From JAZKFT01 sp965246935 (lineage in GTDB: Bacteria; Bacteroidota; Bacteroidia; Chitinophagales; Chitinophagaceae), in NCBI GenBank assembly GCA_965246935.1, contig CBDFGC010000026.1, forward strand, positions 1-64,000: DNA of 64,000 bases. Reading direction: 5' to 3'. A program made the position numbers and the translations under genes. Of the stretch, positions 62,175 through 64,000 are shown in pieces (positions within the stretch are counted from its first letter, which is position 1; each line of letters starts with the position of its first letter). The notes beneath the pieces are model-generated. The model was not told the DNA's origin and made no database searches. It saw only the letters and a program-made list of their open reading frames with translations.

Positions 62175-63560
62175 ATGTTTTTAAAAAAATATACAGCGAT
62201 AGCGCTTTTATTCTCAGGAAGTCTTTTGTTACATTCCTGCGAGAAAAAATTAGATATTTCACAAACTGACGCCGTTGATGCGGATAAAGCATTTCAATCA
62301 ATGGCAGACCTAAAGGGTGGGTTGTATGCAGTATACGCTGCAAACAGCAACGGAACCAGGATTTATTATGGAAGTATATTAGCAGATGAAGTAAAGCTGA
62401 GCGATGAGAATCGGGGCCAGGCACAGACCGAATTTAAGTTTCAGTACTCATCAGCCAGTGGTGACATGGGTGGCTTGGGACAATACTATGTTCTTATTGA
62501 CCGGGTACACCGTACCCTGGAAGGATTTGATAAAGTACCATCTGCCTCACCGGCCGATGACCAGTTAAAAAAGCAATGGCGGGCAGAATTAATAACGCTG
62601 CGTGGCGTGGCTTACCTCGAAATGCTGATGGCTTTTTCGCCGGCAGGATACGATCCGAATGCACTGGCAGTAGCAGTTGTATTGAAAAGCGATCTGCTGG
62701 CTAAACCTACACGTAATACCGTTGCGGATGTGATGAAACAAATTGAAACTGATTTAGCTGCTGGACGAGCGGAGACTTCTATTCCGGCTTCCCCGGCTGC
62801 TGATCCGCTACGCCTTAGCCAAAGTGCTATTGCAGCCTACCAGGCAAGAGCAGCACTGCTAAAACGGGATTATGATAAAGCAATTTCGTATGCAACTGAA
62901 GCCATTACCCTATCCGGAAAAACGCTTAACCGGAATACCTTTTTGGCTTATTGGGGTGATTACAACGAATCGGAAACTATTTTTAAGTATAGAAATGGTA
63001 CTGCCCCACAATTAGACTGGCGTGATTCCAACGGAGATGTATTTTTTGAACCTTCCGATAAATTAAAATCACAATTCAACAGAATAACCGATATCCGGTT
63101 TACTACGTATTTCGGTTCTGCCGGTGCAGATACTTCTATTGTTGTAAAATATCCCGGGTCGGCCCTGGGTCCTCAAACCAATGATTTAAAGCTGATACGC
63201 CTGGCAGAAATGTACCTGATACGTGCTGAAGCGAATGCTGAGAAAGACCAGCTTACGCAGGCATCTGCTGACCTGAATGCCGTACGTGCTGCCAGAATCA
63301 GCGGATATACCAACATAACGTTGGCTTCAAAAGCTGAAGCGGTAACTGCTATTCTGAATGAAAGGTTTAAGGAACTTTGTTTTGAGGGCTTCCGGTTTTA
63401 TGATCTGAAAAGAAAAGGACTGCCCGTTGAACGATTACTTTCCGACTCCCGTAATGCAAACTGGCAAACACTCTCAGCTAATAATTACCGTTTTGCCTTA
63501 CCCATTCCTGTTGACCAGCTTTTTGCGAACCCTAACTATCAGCAGAACCCGGGCTATTAA
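62175..63560 (+). CDS. SusD/RagB-family lipoprotein (second locus)
   Basis: 461 residues from the ATG at 62175 (MFLKKYTAIALLFSGSLLLHSC; lipobox LLHSC). It is a short SusD type. The helical TPR core (LKKQWRAELITLRGVAYLEMLMAFSPAGYDPNALAVAVV, AYQARAALLKRDYDKAISYATEAI) and the C-terminal signature (KLIRLAEMYLIRAEANAEKDQLTQA, NERFKELCFEGFRFYDLKRKGL) are complete. It binds ligand at the surface for the SusC upstream. Short SusDs of this kind often serve non-starch oligosaccharides or peptides, so the substrate remains open. The lipoprotein gene follows 36 bases after its stop. Confidence 0.93.
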   Translation: MFLKKYTAIALLFSGSLLLHSCEKKLDISQTDAVDADKAFQSMADLKGGLYAVYAANSNGTRIYYGSILADEVKLSDENRGQAQTEFKFQYSSASGDMGGLGQYYVLIDRVHRTLEGFDKVPSASPADDQLKKQWRAELITLRGVAYLEMLMAFSPAGYDPNALAVAVVLKSDLLAKPTRNTVADVMKQIETDLAAGRAETSIPASPAADPLRLSQSAIAAYQARAALLKRDYDKAISYATEAITLSGKTLNRNTFLAYWGDYNESETIFKYRNGTAPQLDWRDSNGDVFFEPSDKLKSQFNRITDIRFTTYFGSAGADTSIVVKYPGSALGPQTNDLKLIRLAEMYLIRAEANAEKDQLTQASADLNAVRAARISGYTNITLASKAEAVTAILNERFKELCFEGFRFYDLKRKGLPVERLLSDSRNANWQTLSANNYRFALPIPVDQLFANPNYQQNPGY

Positions 63561-63596
63561 TAAAACCTTCACCTTTAACTATTAAATTTTTTGATT

Positions 63597-64000
63597 ATGA
63601 TTAAGAATATAGGCCGGATCGCCGCCTGCATTGCCATCGTCATTGCAGTGTTCGCCAGTTGTAAAAAAACAGAAATTACTACGCCACCCGAACAGGCTCA
63701 CTTTACTAACTTGACTGATGGTAGTTATTTTATTACCGGCCCTACTGTTACGTATAAAATTCCTGTTGGCGTTACCACGGTTGCAAACGTTGACCGCAAT
63801 TTTGCATTCACTGTTTCTTCGCCTACCGGTGCTGTACAGGGAACACATTATACCCTTAATAAAACAGTTGCCACCATTAAAGCAGGCCAGGCCATTGATT
63901 CTATTGAAGTAAGAGGTATATTGGCACAATACGCATCCGGCCGCAAGGATACACTGGTTTTCACGATCTCGGAAGGTGGCAAGTCTTCCGAGTATAATCA
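63597..64000 (+). CDS. Lipoprotein downstream of SusD, cut by the window end
   Basis: The frame is open from the ATG at 63597 to the end of the window (134 codons seen). MIKNIGRIAACIAIVIAVFASC is a lipoprotein signal with lipobox VFASC (Cys22), followed by KKTEITTPPEQ. The visible mature part is a beta-sandwich-like repeat (VTYKIPVGVTTVANVDRNF, FTVSSPTGAVQGTHYTL, VATIKAGQAIDSIEVRG), resembling DUF4843/DUF1735-type surface glycan-binding proteins that follow SusD genes. It is probably a third member of the operon, a surface binding protein. The true length is unknown. Confidence 0.75.
   Translation, partial: MIKNIGRIAACIAIVIAVFASCKKTEITTPPEQAHFTNLTDGSYFITGPTVTYKIPVGVTTVANVDRNFAFTVSSPTGAVQGTHYTLNKTVATIKAGQAIDSIEVRGILAQYASGRKDTLVFTISEGGKSSEYN

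Overview
The window reads as a chromosomal piece of a Bacteroidota bacterium, most likely from the Chitinophagaceae or a close relative. The support is two SusC/SusD outer-membrane glycan-uptake pairs, DUF3823 and DUF3857 proteins, a Y_Y_Y/propeller histidine kinase, TAnnTTTG-type promoters, weak Shine-Dalgarno signals and the gene order rplM-rpsI-rpsB-tsf-pyrH. I see no rRNA, tRNA, CRISPR array, prophage or defence island.

Region 1 (1-28400) is a polysaccharide-utilisation and secreted-enzyme region. On the minus strand lie a GH127-type enzyme cut by the window edge, a GH2 enzyme, a DUF3823 lipoprotein, SusD and SusC. A divergent two-gene sensor system follows: a propeller/Y_Y_Y histidine kinase and a separate receiver-AraC regulator, which are one fused protein in classical HTCS. 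Next come a Rid-like protein, a clan GH-A hydrolase, a GH43-like hydrolase, a PhyH dioxygenase, and an overlapping pair of vanadium-haloperoxidase-like and CRTAC1-like (VCBS/UnbV) proteins. On the plus strand are a GH146-type gene broken by three single-base insertions and a GH43-like partner. The enzyme mix suggests an arabinose-rich, pectin- or arabinan-like substrate; this is inference. An IS-derived MITE and a decayed stretch end the region.

Region 2 (28600-58900) is mostly housekeeping: gpsA, an efflux adaptor, an ETHE1-like persulfide dioxygenase/rhodanese fusion with an ArsR regulator, tsaB, a hydroxyacyl-CoA dehydrogenase C-terminal domain protein, ridA, nth, rplM, rpsI, rpsB, tsf, pyrH, pdxH, an NlpC/P60 lipoprotein, an outer-membrane barrel, two DUF3857 proteins, DUF2911, a cystathionine gamma-synthase/lyase, a TIGR02757 protein, a fatty-acid-hydroxylase-family membrane protein, a FAH-family hydrolase, recO and an MMPL/RND transporter. 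Region 3 (59000-64000) starts a second SusC/SusD locus, followed by a lipoprotein cut by the window end.

The most unusual structure lies between the genes. Two families of short GC-rich palindromes are dispersed through 31-56 kb, often as inverted pairs. They supply the C-termini of two convergent genes in the same reading frame and the N-terminus of a third. A second class consists of AT-rich 'word' repeats: long, often perfect inverted repeats (27-29 bp) whose sequence differs at every locus and which sit directly upstream of start codons. I did not find a convincing new protein system; the repeat biology, the broken GH146 gene and the oxidative gene pair in the glycan region are the best leads.
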